64,000 bases of DNA from DASZRZ01 sp963732925 (GTDB lineage: Bacteria; Acidobacteriota; Terriglobia; Terriglobales; Acidobacteriaceae), in contig CAVTBJ010000012.1 in the NCBI GenBank assembly GCA_963732925.1, positions 62,001 through 126,000 on the forward strand, written 5' to 3'. Below the pieces are notes generated by a model. The model was given only the letters and a program-made list of their open reading frames with translations, ran no database searches and was not told the origin of the DNA. Within the stretch, counting starts at the first letter, position 1; every line of letters begins with the position of its first letter. The position numbers and the translations under genes are program-made. Shown in pieces: positions 20,410 through 29,498 of this stretch.

Positions 20410-20928
20410 TTGCCATTGCTGAATCCGGAAGAATTGATCGAACTGCTCAAGCTCGAGCCCTTGCCCGAGGAAGGCGGCTTCTATCGCGAGACTTACCGGT
20501 GCCCGTCCCAAGTGCCCTCGCGCGCGCTGCCCGGGGCCTATGCCGGGCCTCGAAGCCTGGGAACGGCGATCTTCTACCTGCTGACCGCCACGCCCCAGTC
20601 GTTTTCCGCCATGCATCGCCTTCCCGGGGACGAAATGTTCCACTTCTACCTGGGCGACCCGGTGGAGATGCTGTTGCTTCACCCCGACCGGTCCTCCCAC
20701 CGCGTAGAACTGGGCTCCGACCTGCGCCGCGGGCAGCACCTTCAGTTCGTGGTGCCCGGGAATGTCTGGCAGGGAGCCAGGGTCGTTCCGGAGGGCCGGT
20801 TCGCTCTGCTTGGAACCACCATGGCTCCCGGTTTCGACTTGCAGGACTTCGAACTTGCAGACCGGCAACAACTACTGCGGCAGTATCCGCAATCCGCGGA
20901 ATGGATCCGTATCTTGACCCGGCACTAG
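20410..20928 (+). CDS. Cupin DUF985 family protein
   Basis: Single-domain cupin of 172 aa. Family marks are LNPEELIELLKLEPLPEEGG, FYRETYRC, STAIFYLL-type strand (LGTAIFYLLTATPQSFSAMH), DEMFHFYLGDPVEMLLL, GQHLQFVVPGNVWQGARV and FALLGTTMAPGFDLQDFEL. DUF985 cupins are thought to bind sugars or small ligands; none is proven here. The start is TTG at 20410 or 20416, with only a weak ribosome site. It is divergent from fur with 99 bases between, so Fur control is possible but no Fur box is obvious. Confidence 0.85.
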   Translation: MPLLNPEELIELLKLEPLPEEGGFYRETYRCPSQVPSRALPGAYAGPRSLGTAIFYLLTATPQSFSAMHRLPGDEMFHFYLGDPVEMLLLHPDRSSHRVELGSDLRRGQHLQFVVPGNVWQGARVVPEGRFALLGTTMAPGFDLQDFELADRQQLLRQYPQSAEWIRILTRH

Positions 20929-21074
20929 ACTCCCGAAAAGGGAATTCTCCCGAAATCAGAGTCATCATCGTTACCCGGGTACCGGGCCCAAAGGCTGCTG
21001 AACGACCCTCAGAAATTATCTTTGTCCTAGCCCCCCCGCGTACTGCCTCCGCCATGAATTTGCGGAGGTGAATA

Positions 21075-21422
21075 ATGTTTAACTCGTTATCGGGCCGGAT
21101 TCTTTCCGTTTGCCCGTTCCAGCCGGTTTTGTCGGAGCGAGACACCCTCTTGGGGCAGCAGGGCTATCAGGTGGTGTCCTGTATAGACCCTGGCGTTGCG
21201 CAGCCATTGGCCATGATGGAGCGCTTCAGCCTTGTGATTCTGGGGCATGGTTTTGAGGTTCGCGAAATTCGCGAAATGGTCTGCTGGATTCGGCATAAGG
21301 GAATGCCGGTTTTGTTCGTACACGAGGGGCCCCAGCCCAGCATTGCCGTGGATGCGTTCCTTCCACGCGTCCACGTACCGGAGCAGTTGATTCGCATCGT
21401 GGGCTGGCTGGCGTGGTCGTGA
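21075..21422 (+). CDS. Receiver-like small protein lacking the phospho-acceptor aspartate
   Basis: Protein of 115 aa with a strong GGAGG site 6 bases before ATG 21075. The alternating strand/helix pattern (ILSVCPFQPVLSERDTLLGQ, YQVVSCIDPG, FSLVILGHGF, KGMPVLFVHEGP) follows a response-regulator receiver fold, but the strand-3 position that normally holds the aspartate reads VILGHGF. It would therefore be a pseudo-receiver. No output domain or adjacent kinase is present. Family assignment is by pattern only. Confidence 0.55.
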   Translation: MFNSLSGRILSVCPFQPVLSERDTLLGQQGYQVVSCIDPGVAQPLAMMERFSLVILGHGFEVREIREMVCWIRHKGMPVLFVHEGPQPSIAVDAFLPRVHVPEQLIRIVGWLAWS

Positions 21423-21444
21423 ACGCTGGTCTGCAGTCCATTCG

Positions 21445-21477
21445 AGTGACGGCCGAAGGCACCTTCCGGCCGTCACT
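21445..21477. terminator. Long hairpin between convergent genes
   Basis: AGTGACGGCC-GAAGG pairs with CCTTC-C-GGCCGTCACT: 15 base pairs with one bulged base and a 2-base loop. It lies between the convergent stops of the receiver-like gene and the FAH-family gene and could terminate both, although no T tract follows. Confidence 0.6.
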
Positions 21478-21494
21478 CCGAGGCCGATTGCGGC

Positions 21495-22370
21495 TTACCG
21501 GACCGCTGCCGCCGCAGCCTGATAGGCAACCAGCTTCTGCCGGGAGGTGCCCAGACCCTCCACTCCCAGCTCCACAACATCTCCAGGCTTCAGAAATGTC
21601 GGCGGCTTCATTCCCAGGCCCACGCCCGACGGTGTGCCGGTAGTAATCAGGTCCCCCGGCAGCAAGCTCATAAAGTGGCTGATGTAGCTGATCACGGTCG
21701 GAATATTGAAGATGAGGTCGGAAGTGAACGAATCCTGCCGCATTTCCCCGTTTACCTTGAGCCACAGGCGGAGATTGTGCGGATCGGGAATTTCATCTTT
21801 CGTGGCCACAAAAGGACCGATGGGGGCGAAGGTGTCGCAGTTCTTGCCCTTGTCCCAGGTCCCGCCGCGTTCCAGTTGGTACTCGCGTTCGCTGTAGTCG
21901 TTGTGCAGGCAATAGCCCGCAACGTAATTCATGGCCTCGGCTTCACTCACGTAAGAGGCGCGCTTGCCGATCACCACGGCAAGTTCCACCTCCCAGTCGG
22001 TTTTGACCGAGCCTTTGGGGATCGTAACTTCGTCGTTAGGACCCACAATGCAGGAATTTGCCTTGAGAAAAATCACTGGTTCTTTGGGAGGTGCGGCACC
22101 GCTCTCCGCCGCGTGCTTTGCGTAATTGAGGCCGACGCATACGATCTTGGAAGGCTTGGCAACACATGGTCCCAGGCGAACCCCATGATCAACCACCGGA
22201 CAGTTCTTCTCGTTGGCGGCCAGCCATTCCGCCAGCTTGGGAATTCCTCCGGAGGCGAAAAATTCCTCGTCATAGTCGTGAACGAATGAGCTGACGTCGA
22301 TCCGCTTGCCATCCGCCAGCAGAACCCCCGGTTTTTCCCGGTTCGGGCTTCCAAACCTGCACAGTTTCAT
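21495..22370 (-). CDS. Fumarylacetoacetate hydrolase family protein
   Basis: Metal-dependent hydrolase or decarboxylase of 291 aa from the FAH superfamily. Motifs are KIVCVGLNYAKHAAESG, PVIFLKANSCIVGPND, the metal-binding DWEVELAVVIGK, and CLHNDYSEREYQLERGGTW, LITTGTPSGVGLGMKPP. The N-terminal KLCRFG is typical of the 2-keto acid / acylpyruvate group. ATG 22370 is preceded by GGAGGAGCCAGGA; an earlier TTG is less likely. It lies downstream of the xylose locus on the same strand, beyond a 370-bp gap. A role in oxidative sugar-acid breakdown (for example 2,4-diketo-3-deoxy sugar acid hydrolysis) is conceivable but only contextual. Confidence 0.9.
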   Translation of the reverse strand: MKLCRFGSPNREKPGVLLADGKRIDVSSFVHDYDEEFFASGGIPKLAEWLAANEKNCPVVDHGVRLGPCVAKPSKIVCVGLNYAKHAAESGAAPPKEPVIFLKANSCIVGPNDEVTIPKGSVKTDWEVELAVVIGKRASYVSEAEAMNYVAGYCLHNDYSEREYQLERGGTWDKGKNCDTFAPIGPFVATKDEIPDPHNLRLWLKVNGEMRQDSFTSDLIFNIPTVISYISHFMSLLPGDLITTGTPSGVGLGMKPPTFLKPGDVVELGVEGLGTSRQKLVAYQAAAAAVR

Positions 22371-22609
22371 TCCTGGCTCCTCCAAGTTCGGCGTCAACTA
22401 GTCCCCGGTTTCATTCCCTCTGCACGCGCCGGTAGCTGCCCGAAACCAACTAATGTACATGGAAGGCCGGGTTTGCTCAACTTGGCGGCTGCCGGTACCG
22501 CGGCTCCAGCGTGACCTGCCTTGCGGAGTAGTCTCCCGTCAAAGGGCTGAACTACGTGCTGGTTCGTGAACAACTCCACAACAGGCAACTCTCACGCGAG
22601 CGGGGATGT
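22371..22609. other. Intergenic region upstream of the FAH-family gene
   Basis: About 240 bases with no convincing coding frame on either strand. Together with the DedA relic next to it, it separates xylA from the FAH-family gene and presumably holds the latter's promoter. Confidence 0.45.
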
Positions 22610-22737
22610 CCGGCCTTTCTGCCGGCGGCAATCACCCATTGCAGCTGAAGGTTCCTTTGTGCGCCAGGAAGCTGGCGAACATCAGCACTATTTCGCCGGG
22701 CAGGGGCAACCCCGCGATGCCAGCAAAGTTGCAGGGC
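22610..22737 (-). pseudogene. DedA-family gene relic
   Basis: The minus strand reads FAGIAGLPLPGEIVLMFASF followed by LAHKGTF, then after a one-base frame change LQWVIAAG. This is the conserved N-terminal re-entrant region of DedA/SNARE-associated membrane proteins. Only about 36 of the usual 200 residues are present, with no start and no remainder. It begins within a few bases of the xylA stop. I infer a truncated remnant. Confidence 0.6.
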
Positions 22738-22740
22738 GAG

Positions 22741-23904
22741 CTACCGTGCTCCCAGCAAAAGATCGATGGTGAGCTGGTCAAGGCGCTCGTAGGGAAGCTT
22801 TTTCGCCGCCATTTTCGGACGGCTGAACTCATGTCCCAGGAGCCTGGCCGCACCCTGTTGGGAGTATTTTCCGACCTCCGGAGCGCCGTCTCCCGAGTTG
22901 ATCTCACGCAGAATCGACTGCACCTCCCGGTCGGCATTCCAGCAAGCGGCCTTTTCCTTCAGAATCAGGTACGAGCGCATGCAACCCCGGGCAAAATCTT
23001 TGACTCCTTCGATGTCCTCGGTGCGATACGCGTGCGCGTCGAAGTGCCGCGGCCCGCTGTAGCCAACTTCTTCCAGGAACTTCACCAGGAAAAACGACTG
23101 CTTCACATTCGTCGAGCCGAAGCGAAAGTCCTGATCGTAGCGGCCGGGATACTGATCGTTCAGATCGACGTGAAAGAGTTTGCCCGCCTCCCACGCCTGT
23201 GCGACGGCATGCATGAAGTTCAGCCCGGCCATGGTCTCATGAGCGAACTCCGGGTTCACGCCCACCATCTCGGGATGGTCCAGCGTAGGAATGAACCCGA
23301 GATACGCGCCGGTGGTCGGCATATAGATGTCACCCCGCGGCTCGTTGGGTTTTGCTTCAAGCGCAAGGCGATAACCGTATTTTTTGTCGAGCGAATACTC
23401 GCATAGGTAGTTCACCCCCTCGCGCAGGCGCTTCATGGCTTCGTCGGGGCGGCGGCAGGCGTCCGTTTCCGTTCCTTCCCGCCCGCCCCAAAGAACAAAA
23501 ATTTTCGCGCCAAGTTCGGCTCCGATATCCATGGCTCGCATAGTCTTCTGCACGGCGTAGGCGCGGACTTCGGGATCGTTGGCGGTGAAGGCTCCGTCGC
23601 GGAACACCGGATCATAAAAAAGATTCACCGTAGCCATGGGCACCACGATTCCGTTGTGCTCGCAGGCCTGTTTGAAGCTGGTAACGATCTTGTCGCGGTC
23701 GGCCGGGGCCGCATCGATGGGCACAAGATCGTTATCGTGGAGATTCACCCCCCAGGCGCCAACTTCGGCCAGAAGGGACACAATGTCGTTCGGCGGGATC
23801 GGCGGCCGCACAGCATCTCCGAAGGGATCGCGCCCGCGATTGCCAATCGTCCACAGACCGAAAGAGAATTTGTGCTCCGCACGAGGTTGTAGCTGATTGC
23901 TCAT
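22741..23904 (-). CDS. xylA: Xylose isomerase, short class I type
   Basis: Interconverts D-xylose and D-xylulose, the first step of the isomerase pathway. Length is 387 aa, the actinobacterial-type short form. Recognisable segments are FSFGLWTIGNRGRDPFGD, GVNLHDNDLVPIDA, KIFVLWGGREGTETDACRRP, the metal-ligand strand LALEAKPNEPRGDIYMPTTG, FAHETMAGLNFMHAVAQAWE, FHVDLNDQYPGRYDQDFRFG and the ligand HFDAH. It is the last gene of the pentose operon, 66 bases after xylB. The frame is intact. Confidence 0.96.
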   Translation of the reverse strand: MSNQLQPRAEHKFSFGLWTIGNRGRDPFGDAVRPPIPPNDIVSLLAEVGAWGVNLHDNDLVPIDAAPADRDKIVTSFKQACEHNGIVVPMATVNLFYDPVFRDGAFTANDPEVRAYAVQKTMRAMDIGAELGAKIFVLWGGREGTETDACRRPDEAMKRLREGVNYLCEYSLDKKYGYRLALEAKPNEPRGDIYMPTTGAYLGFIPTLDHPEMVGVNPEFAHETMAGLNFMHAVAQAWEAGKLFHVDLNDQYPGRYDQDFRFGSTNVKQSFFLVKFLEEVGYSGPRHFDAHAYRTEDIEGVKDFARGCMRSYLILKEKAACWNADREVQSILREINSGDGAPEVGKYSQQGAARLLGHEFSRPKMAAKKLPYERLDQLTIDLLLGAR

Positions 23905-23970
23905 AGTTTCCTCTCAGGTTTTCAAGACGTCCGTTTCCACGGGTGCTTTCTGGCAGAGCCTCTTGAGACA

Positions 23971-25503
23971 TCATGCCGGCACGCCGCCGGCCTGGCCGGC
24001 GATCATCCGCAACGCCGGGTACATGCGCCGATAAGCAGCATAGGCTCGATTCATCGCAGCCACGTCCCCGGGCTTTGGCTTCACTCGCGTGGCCACCCGG
24101 ACCACCGAATCGCAGGCCTCGTCCACGCTTGGCCAGATCTTGACTCCAACCCCGGCGAGGATCGCCGCTCCGTAAGCCGCGCCTTCTTCCGCCTCGATAA
24201 TCTCGGCCTCATGACCATAAACGTCCGCCTGAATCTGGCGCCAGATGTTACTGCGCGCGCCGCCACCCCCCAGCCGCACATGGGTCACAGGGACGCGCAT
24301 TTCGTCGAAGATGGTGAACGTGTCACGCAGGCTGAAGGCCACTCCTTCCATGATGGCCCGCACTACGTGGGCGCGAGTGTGGGAAGCCGCCAGTCCGGTT
24401 AGCGCTCCCCGGGCGCTGGGGTCCAGATGCGGCGTACGCTCGCCCATAAGATAGGGCGCCCACAACACGCCTTCGCTTCCGGCGGGAACCCGTGCTGCTT
24501 CCTCGGATAGCCGGTCGTAAGGATCGCGCCCGTCGTTGGGACTCACCCCAGGCGGTCCTGCTCCGAACTGATCGCGGAACCAGCGCAGCGACAGTCCCGC
24601 AGCCTGCGTTACGCCCATCACGTGCCATCGTCCGGGAATGGCATGGCAGAACGTATGCAAGCGTCCTTTCGGGTCGAGTGCGGGACGATCGGTAGCGGCA
24701 AAGACTACACCGGAAGTTCCGATGGTCGCGCTCACCGCTCCGGGACGAACCACGCCCATTCCCGTCGCTCCCGCAGCCTGATCTCCCGCGCCGGCCACCA
24801 CCGGCGTGCCGGGTTTCAATCCCGTGGCCGCCGCCCCTTCAGCCGAAACCTGCCCGCAGACATCCGGCGATTCGTAGAGCGCGGGCAAAATGCGCTCATC
24901 CAGCGACGTAGCCTGCAGCATCTCACGCGACCAGCGGCGGTGAGTTACGTCCAGCAGCAGCGTGCCGCTGGCGTCGGCCATGTCGATGGCGCTCTCGCCG
25001 CTCAGCCGGAAGCGAACATAGTCCTTGGGCAGCATCACATGGCGCACCCGCTTCCAGTTCTCCGGTTCGTTTTCCCGCACCCAAAGAAACTTGGTCAGCG
25101 TGAAATTGGTCAGCGGGAGATTGCAGGTGAGCTGAATCAGGGCCGCGTCGCCAATTTGTGCGCTCAGCTCGCGGCTTTGCTTCTCGGTTCTCTGGTCACA
25201 CCAGATCAGCGCCGGACGCACGACTCTCATTTGTTCATCCAGCATCACCGCGCCGTGCATCTGCCCGCTGAAGCCGGCGCAGGCGATTGCATCGCCGCTC
25301 AGGTTTGCCTGGGAGAGCGCTTTCTTCACCGCGATTCCGGCCGCCCGCCACCAGTCGTCCGGATGCTGCTCTGCCCAGCCGATTTTGGGCGAGGCAAAGG
25401 GTTCGTGCTCTTCGGTTGCAGACGCGATCACACGCCCGCGGTCATCCACGATCAGGGCTCGCGTCCCGCCGGTCCCTACATCAATTCCGAGTACGTAGCT
25501 CAC
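23971..25503 (-). CDS. xylB: Xylulokinase
   Basis: FGGY-family kinase that phosphorylates D-xylulose for entry to the pentose phosphate pathway; 510 aa. Motifs are MSYVLGIDVGTGGTRALIVD (phosphate 1), FSGQMHGAVMLD, WCDQRTEKQ, DYVRFRLSGESAIDMADASG, VAGAGDQAAGATGMGV, GTSGVVFAATD and EGVAFSLRDTFTIFDEM. The start overlaps the xylH stop by 4 bases (ATGA type), showing tight operon coupling. Substrate choice rests on the xylA/xylFGH context, since FGGY kinases are hard to separate by motif. Confidence 0.93.
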   Translation of the reverse strand: MSYVLGIDVGTGGTRALIVDDRGRVIASATEEHEPFASPKIGWAEQHPDDWWRAAGIAVKKALSQANLSGDAIACAGFSGQMHGAVMLDEQMRVVRPALIWCDQRTEKQSRELSAQIGDAALIQLTCNLPLTNFTLTKFLWVRENEPENWKRVRHVMLPKDYVRFRLSGESAIDMADASGTLLLDVTHRRWSREMLQATSLDERILPALYESPDVCGQVSAEGAAATGLKPGTPVVAGAGDQAAGATGMGVVRPGAVSATIGTSGVVFAATDRPALDPKGRLHTFCHAIPGRWHVMGVTQAAGLSLRWFRDQFGAGPPGVSPNDGRDPYDRLSEEAARVPAGSEGVLWAPYLMGERTPHLDPSARGALTGLAASHTRAHVVRAIMEGVAFSLRDTFTIFDEMRVPVTHVRLGGGGARSNIWRQIQADVYGHEAEIIEAEEGAAYGAAILAGVGVKIWPSVDEACDSVVRVATRVKPKPGDVAAMNRAYAAYRRMYPALRMIAGQAGGVPA

Positions 25504-26693
25504 TGGCGCCTCCGCCCAAACACGTCGAGGCCGACCGCACTGACGAGAATTCCACCCTTCACGATGTCCTGAATGAAGTCCGGCACGTTCTTGAGAGACA
25601 TGCCGTTATCGAGGGAAGCCATGAGCAGCGCGCCCAGGCAGGCTCCAAATACGGTTCCGCGGCCACCCATGAGCGATGCTCCACCGATCACGCAGGCGGC
25701 AATGGCGTCCAGTTCCAGCAGAAGACCCGCGTCGGGAGAGGCCGCTCCCACCCGCGCGGTGTAAATGAATCCGGCAACAGCGGCCAGGGCTCCCATGGCG
25801 CAAAAGGCGAGCAGCACGTGCTTTTTCAGGTTGATGCCGGAAAGCCGCGCCGCTTCGGGATTACCGCCGATCGCGTACAAATATCGCCCAAAGATCGTAT
25901 TGTTGGTAACAAACGCTCCCAGAAGCGCCACTCCCGCCAGGATCAGAACCGGGACAGGAACGCCGGCATAGTTGTTGAATCCAACCGCCATGGCAACGAT
26001 CAGCAGGGAAGGCAGCAGAATACGCGCCGCCACCGTCATACCGCTCCACGACGGCAGCCCTTGCTGCCGGCGTGCGCTGGCACGGCGCGCGATCGAGAGC
26101 GCAACTCCCGCCACCGCTGCCGCAGCCAGGATCCACCCTGCCATCGGAGGAATATATCCCTGTCCGATGAGCTTGAACGCCGGCACCTCCGTCGGGATGG
26201 TCACGCCTTTGCTGATTCCTTTAGTCATGCCGCGCCAGGCAAGTAGGCCGCCCAGGGTCACGATGAAGGAGGGAATTCCAACGTAGGCTACCAGCACTCC
26301 CTGCAGCGCGCCCACCGCCAGTCCCACTCCAATGCCGGTCAGCAGCGAGGGAATCAGTCCCCATCCGAACCAGGCCTGCACCAGCACGGAACACATTCCC
26401 GTAAGACCCACCAGCGAACCCACCGAGAGGTCGATTTCCGCGGCGACGATCACCATGACCATGCCTACAGCCAACACTCCGGTCACGGCGGTCTGGCGCA
26501 TCAGGTTGGAGAAGTTTCGCGCCTCCAGAAAAATTCCGCCGGTGATGACGCTGAAGATGATCCAGACAGCCACGAGTGCGATCACCATGGTGTACGACCG
26601 GACGACAGAGGCGGAAAAGCGCATCCGGCTGCCTGCAGGAGCGGAGGTGGCCGCGAGTGGCTGCTCGACGGGGAGTTTGGCGGGAATGCTCAT
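25500..26693 (-). CDS. xylH: Xylose-type ABC transporter permease
   Basis: Integral membrane subunit of a CUT2-family sugar importer, 397 aa with about ten hydrophobic segments. Typical stretches are NFSNLMRQTAVTGVLAVGM, VAAEIDLSVGSLVGLTGM, GIPSFIVTLGGLLAWRGM, YLYAIGGNPEAARLSGIN and DAIAACVIGGASLMGGRGTV, ending DIVKGGILVSAVGLDVFGRR. ATG 26693 is chosen (MSIPAKLP), with GAGAGAG upstream; an earlier codon at 26747 would overlap the xylG end. Partners are the adjacent xylG and xylF. Confidence 0.93.
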   Translation of the reverse strand: MSIPAKLPVEQPLAATSAPAGSRMRFSASVVRSYTMVIALVAVWIIFSVITGGIFLEARNFSNLMRQTAVTGVLAVGMVMVIVAAEIDLSVGSLVGLTGMCSVLVQAWFGWGLIPSLLTGIGVGLAVGALQGVLVAYVGIPSFIVTLGGLLAWRGMTKGISKGVTIPTEVPAFKLIGQGYIPPMAGWILAAAAVAGVALSIARRASARRQQGLPSWSGMTVAARILLPSLLIVAMAVGFNNYAGVPVPVLILAGVALLGAFVTNNTIFGRYLYAIGGNPEAARLSGINLKKHVLLAFCAMGALAAVAGFIYTARVGAASPDAGLLLELDAIAACVIGGASLMGGRGTVFGACLGALLMASLDNGMSLKNVPDFIQDIVKGGILVSAVGLDVFGRRRQ

Positions 26694-26718
26694 GCCTTGG
26701 GTGCTCTCTCTCGATAGT

Positions 26719-28251
26719 TCATGCCGGAACGCTTTGTCCAGTGGCACACGCCATCAACGCCTCGGGGGTGGCATTGGCGCGCGGAAATTCCCCGCTCACG
26801 CGTCCTTCATGCAAAACCAGAATACGGTCGCTCAGTCCCAGCACTTCCGGAAGTTCCGACGACACCATCACCACAGCCAGGCCGAGGCGGGCAAGTTTGT
26901 CGATTTCAGCGTAGATTTCCTGTTTTGCGCCCACGTCAATTCCGCGCGTTGGTTCATCCAGAAAAAGCACACGCGGATTCGTCATCAGCCACTTGCCCAG
27001 CACCACCTTCTGCTGGTTGCCGCCGCTCAGCGTGCCCGCAAGGGCAAACATCGAATTCGCCTTCACCCGCAAGCTGTGGAACAGCCGGTTCCCGGAAGCT
27101 GCTTCGCGCTCTTCGTGGGTCATGACCCGGCCGGAGAGACGGGGAAGAGCCGCCAGGGTCATGTTGCGCAGAATGGTTTGGTCCAAGACCAGTCCCGAGC
27201 GCTTGCGGTCTTCCGTGACAAACCCGATTCCATGGGCAATCGCGTCCGCCGGGCGCTTGATGTCCACCTCGCGTCCAGCCACGCGAATTTCACCCGCCGT
27301 CTTGCCCGCGCGGGACCCGAACAGCGTCTCCAGCAGTTCCGTGCGTCCCGCCCCCATCAGGCCCGCAATCCCCAGCACCTCGCCTTCGCGGACGGCCAAG
27401 CTGACATTCTGCAGCAGATATTTGCCGGGGATGTTCGGATCCTTCACCGTGATGTTGCGCGCCTCGAAGACAACCTCTCCGGGAGTGCGCGTGGAGGCAG
27501 GGAAAAGCTGGCTCACTTCCCTTCCTACCATCATGGCGATGATTCCCGGCTCGTCCAGCTTTTCCGTCGACCGGGTGGCAATGGTTTGCCCGTCGCGCAG
27601 CACGGTCACGCGCTGCGCCAGCCGGAACACTTCTTCCAGCCGGTGCGAGATGTAGATGATGGCGATGCCGCGAGCGCGCAGCGATTCGAGAATGCGAAAC
27701 AGAGTTTCCGATTCTGATTCTGTGAGCGCCGCCGTCGGTTCGTCCAGCACGAGGAGCCGCGCGTCCTGGGAAAGCGCCTTGGCAATCTCCACTAGTTGCT
27801 GTTTTCCCATCCCCAGTTCCAGCACCTGGGTTCGGGCATCGATGTCCAGCTTGAGCTCGCGTAGCAAAGCTGTAGCCCGGGAGTAGAGAATGTTCCAGTG
27901 GATCGCTCCCAGATGGCGAGGCTCGCGGCCCAGAAAAATGTTTTCCCCAACCGTCATCTCTGGAACCAGAGAAAGCTCCTGGTAGACCACTGCGATTCCG
28001 GCTTGGGCGCTCTCGTGTACGCTGCGGAAGCGGCGCAACGCGCCCTGAAAACGGATTTCGCCTTCGTACTCCGGGTAGGGATAGACCCCCGAGAGCACCT
28101 TCATCAGAGTGGATTTTCCGGCTCCGTTTTCGCCCACCAAAGCATGGATCTCACCCGCGCGGACATCGAAAGAAACCCCGTCCAGCGCTCGCACATTCTG
28201 AAAGCTCTTGCGGATGCCCGCCATCTCGAGCATGGGCCTCGAATCGTTCAC
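26719..28251 (-). CDS. xylG: Xylose-type ABC transporter ATP-binding protein
   Basis: Two-domain ATPase of the CUT2 sugar importer, about 510 aa. The first half has GENGAGKSTLMKVLSGVYP, VYQELSLVPEMTVGENIFLG, and LVLDEPTAALTESES. The second half has the degenerate GLMGAGRTELLETLFG loop, the signature LSGGNQQKVVLGKWL, and LFLDEPTRGIDVGAKQEIY. I use GTG 28251 with AGGA just upstream, adjacent to the xylF stop; ATG 28233 (MLEMAGIRKSF), preceded by GAGG, is an equally fair start. Operon position: between xylF and xylH. Confidence 0.94.
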   Translation of the reverse strand: MNDSRPMLEMAGIRKSFQNVRALDGVSFDVRAGEIHALVGENGAGKSTLMKVLSGVYPYPEYEGEIRFQGALRRFRSVHESAQAGIAVVYQELSLVPEMTVGENIFLGREPRHLGAIHWNILYSRATALLRELKLDIDARTQVLELGMGKQQLVEIAKALSQDARLLVLDEPTAALTESESETLFRILESLRARGIAIIYISHRLEEVFRLAQRVTVLRDGQTIATRSTEKLDEPGIIAMMVGREVSQLFPASTRTPGEVVFEARNITVKDPNIPGKYLLQNVSLAVREGEVLGIAGLMGAGRTELLETLFGSRAGKTAGEIRVAGREVDIKRPADAIAHGIGFVTEDRKRSGLVLDQTILRNMTLAALPRLSGRVMTHEEREAASGNRLFHSLRVKANSMFALAGTLSGGNQQKVVLGKWLMTNPRVLFLDEPTRGIDVGAKQEIYAEIDKLARLGLAVVMVSSELPEVLGLSDRILVLHEGRVSGEFPRANATPEALMACATGQSVPA

Positions 28252-28256
28252 AGTTC

Positions 28257-29318
28257 CTAATCCCCAACCTTGGGCCACTGGTTTCGGGGGACGTTTTTGT
28301 AAACATCCTCAAGCTTGACGAAACCGTCAGCAATTACGGTGTTCACAAGATTGCTCTTATCCACGGTGATCGGCTTCAGCAGCACGGAGGGAACATTCAC
28401 CTTGCCATTGTTCACGGTTGTTGTGGTCGCGACGGTTCCTCCCTTGGCGAGGGCCACCGCAATCTCCGCCGCGCGCGATGCCAGCGGACGAATTGGTTTG
28501 TAAATCGTCATGGATTGCGTGCCGGCCACAATGCGCTGCAAGGCGGCGAGGTCGGCATCCTGGCCGCTCACCAGCACCTTGCCCGCCAGGTGCTGTTCCG
28601 CCAAGGCCTGAATCACGCCTCCCGCGGTGCTGTCGTTGGAAGCGACCACGGCCACTACGTTATTGTTTGCCTGTGTCAGCGCATTCTCTGTGTGCTGCAG
28701 GGCGGCGCTGGCCAGCCAGTCGGTGGCCCACTGATCGGCTACGATCTTGATGTCACCGCGATCAATGTAAGGCTGCAGGACATTCATCTGCCCCTGGCGG
28801 AACATGTGCGCATTGTTGTCCGTGGGCGAGCCGCCGATCAGGATGTAATTCCCTTTGGGTGCACGCTTCACCACGTACTCCGCCTGCAACTCCCCGACGC
28901 GAACGTTGTCGAACGAGATGTACATGGAAACGTCGCTGTCGCGAATCAGGCGGTCGTAGGCAAGCACAGGGATGTTCTGGCGCTTGGCGCTGTCCACGAT
29001 CGAGGCATCGATAATGCCGTTGTGCGGCACCACCACCAGCACGTCCACTCCCTGGGTCAGCAGATTCTCAGCCTGGCGAACCTGCACCGCATCGTTTCCG
29101 TCGGCGGACTGCACATACACTTCCGCGCCCAGTTCGTGCGCCCGTTTTACGAACTGATCGCGGTCCCGCTGCCAGCGCTCCAGTTGCAGCGAGTCCATGG
29201 AAAATCCAATACGAATAGGATCGTTCGATCCGCGGCTGCGGGCAAAATTGCACCCCGGCAACCATGCCAACAGCGCGATAAGAAGCGTAATGAAAAGGAA
29301 GCGGCGTCGCCTGGGCAT
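28257..29318 (-). CDS. xylF: Xylose-type ABC transporter substrate-binding lipoprotein
   Basis: Periplasmic-binding protein of the CUT2 importer, 353 aa. The N-terminus MPRRRRFLFITLLIALLAWL followed by PGC is a lipoprotein signal with lipobox, so the binder is membrane-anchored, unlike soluble E. coli XylF. The body shows IRIGFSMDSLQLERWQRDRD, GNDAVQVRQAENLLTQGVDV, VVVPHNGIIDASIVDSA, VLAYDRLIRDSDVSMYISFD, GGSPTDNNAHMFRQGQM and VLVSGQDADLAALQRIVAGT, all typical of the xylose-binding subgroup. ATG 29318 is chosen for the signal peptide; the frame is open to 29408. Confidence 0.93.
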   Translation of the reverse strand: MPRRRRFLFITLLIALLAWLPGCNFARSRGSNDPIRIGFSMDSLQLERWQRDRDQFVKRAHELGAEVYVQSADGNDAVQVRQAENLLTQGVDVLVVVPHNGIIDASIVDSAKRQNIPVLAYDRLIRDSDVSMYISFDNVRVGELQAEYVVKRAPKGNYILIGGSPTDNNAHMFRQGQMNVLQPYIDRGDIKIVADQWATDWLASAALQHTENALTQANNNVVAVVASNDSTAGGVIQALAEQHLAGKVLVSGQDADLAALQRIVAGTQSMTIYKPIRPLASRAAEIAVALAKGGTVATTTTVNNGKVNVPSVLLKPITVDKSNLVNTVIADGFVKLEDVYKNVPRNQWPKVGD

Positions 29319-29498
29319 CAGAAACTTCGCGCGTCCCCTGCCTGGTTCCGGAGACAGTGAAATAGAGACAGTGAAATAGTTCAAACCCCGAACGGAACGG
29401 GTTTTCATCGTATCACGTGGGCCGCCGTGTCTTGCTCCGGGCAGGCACAGAAGCCGCCGCCGCAGGTGCTTCTGCCCGTTCAGGTTGGGTCGATCAAC

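Noticed and set aside
20311..20871. Long N-terminal extension of the Fur protein
   Set aside because: It lies antisense to the cupin gene; ATG 20310 has an AAGGAG site and gives the normal Fur length.
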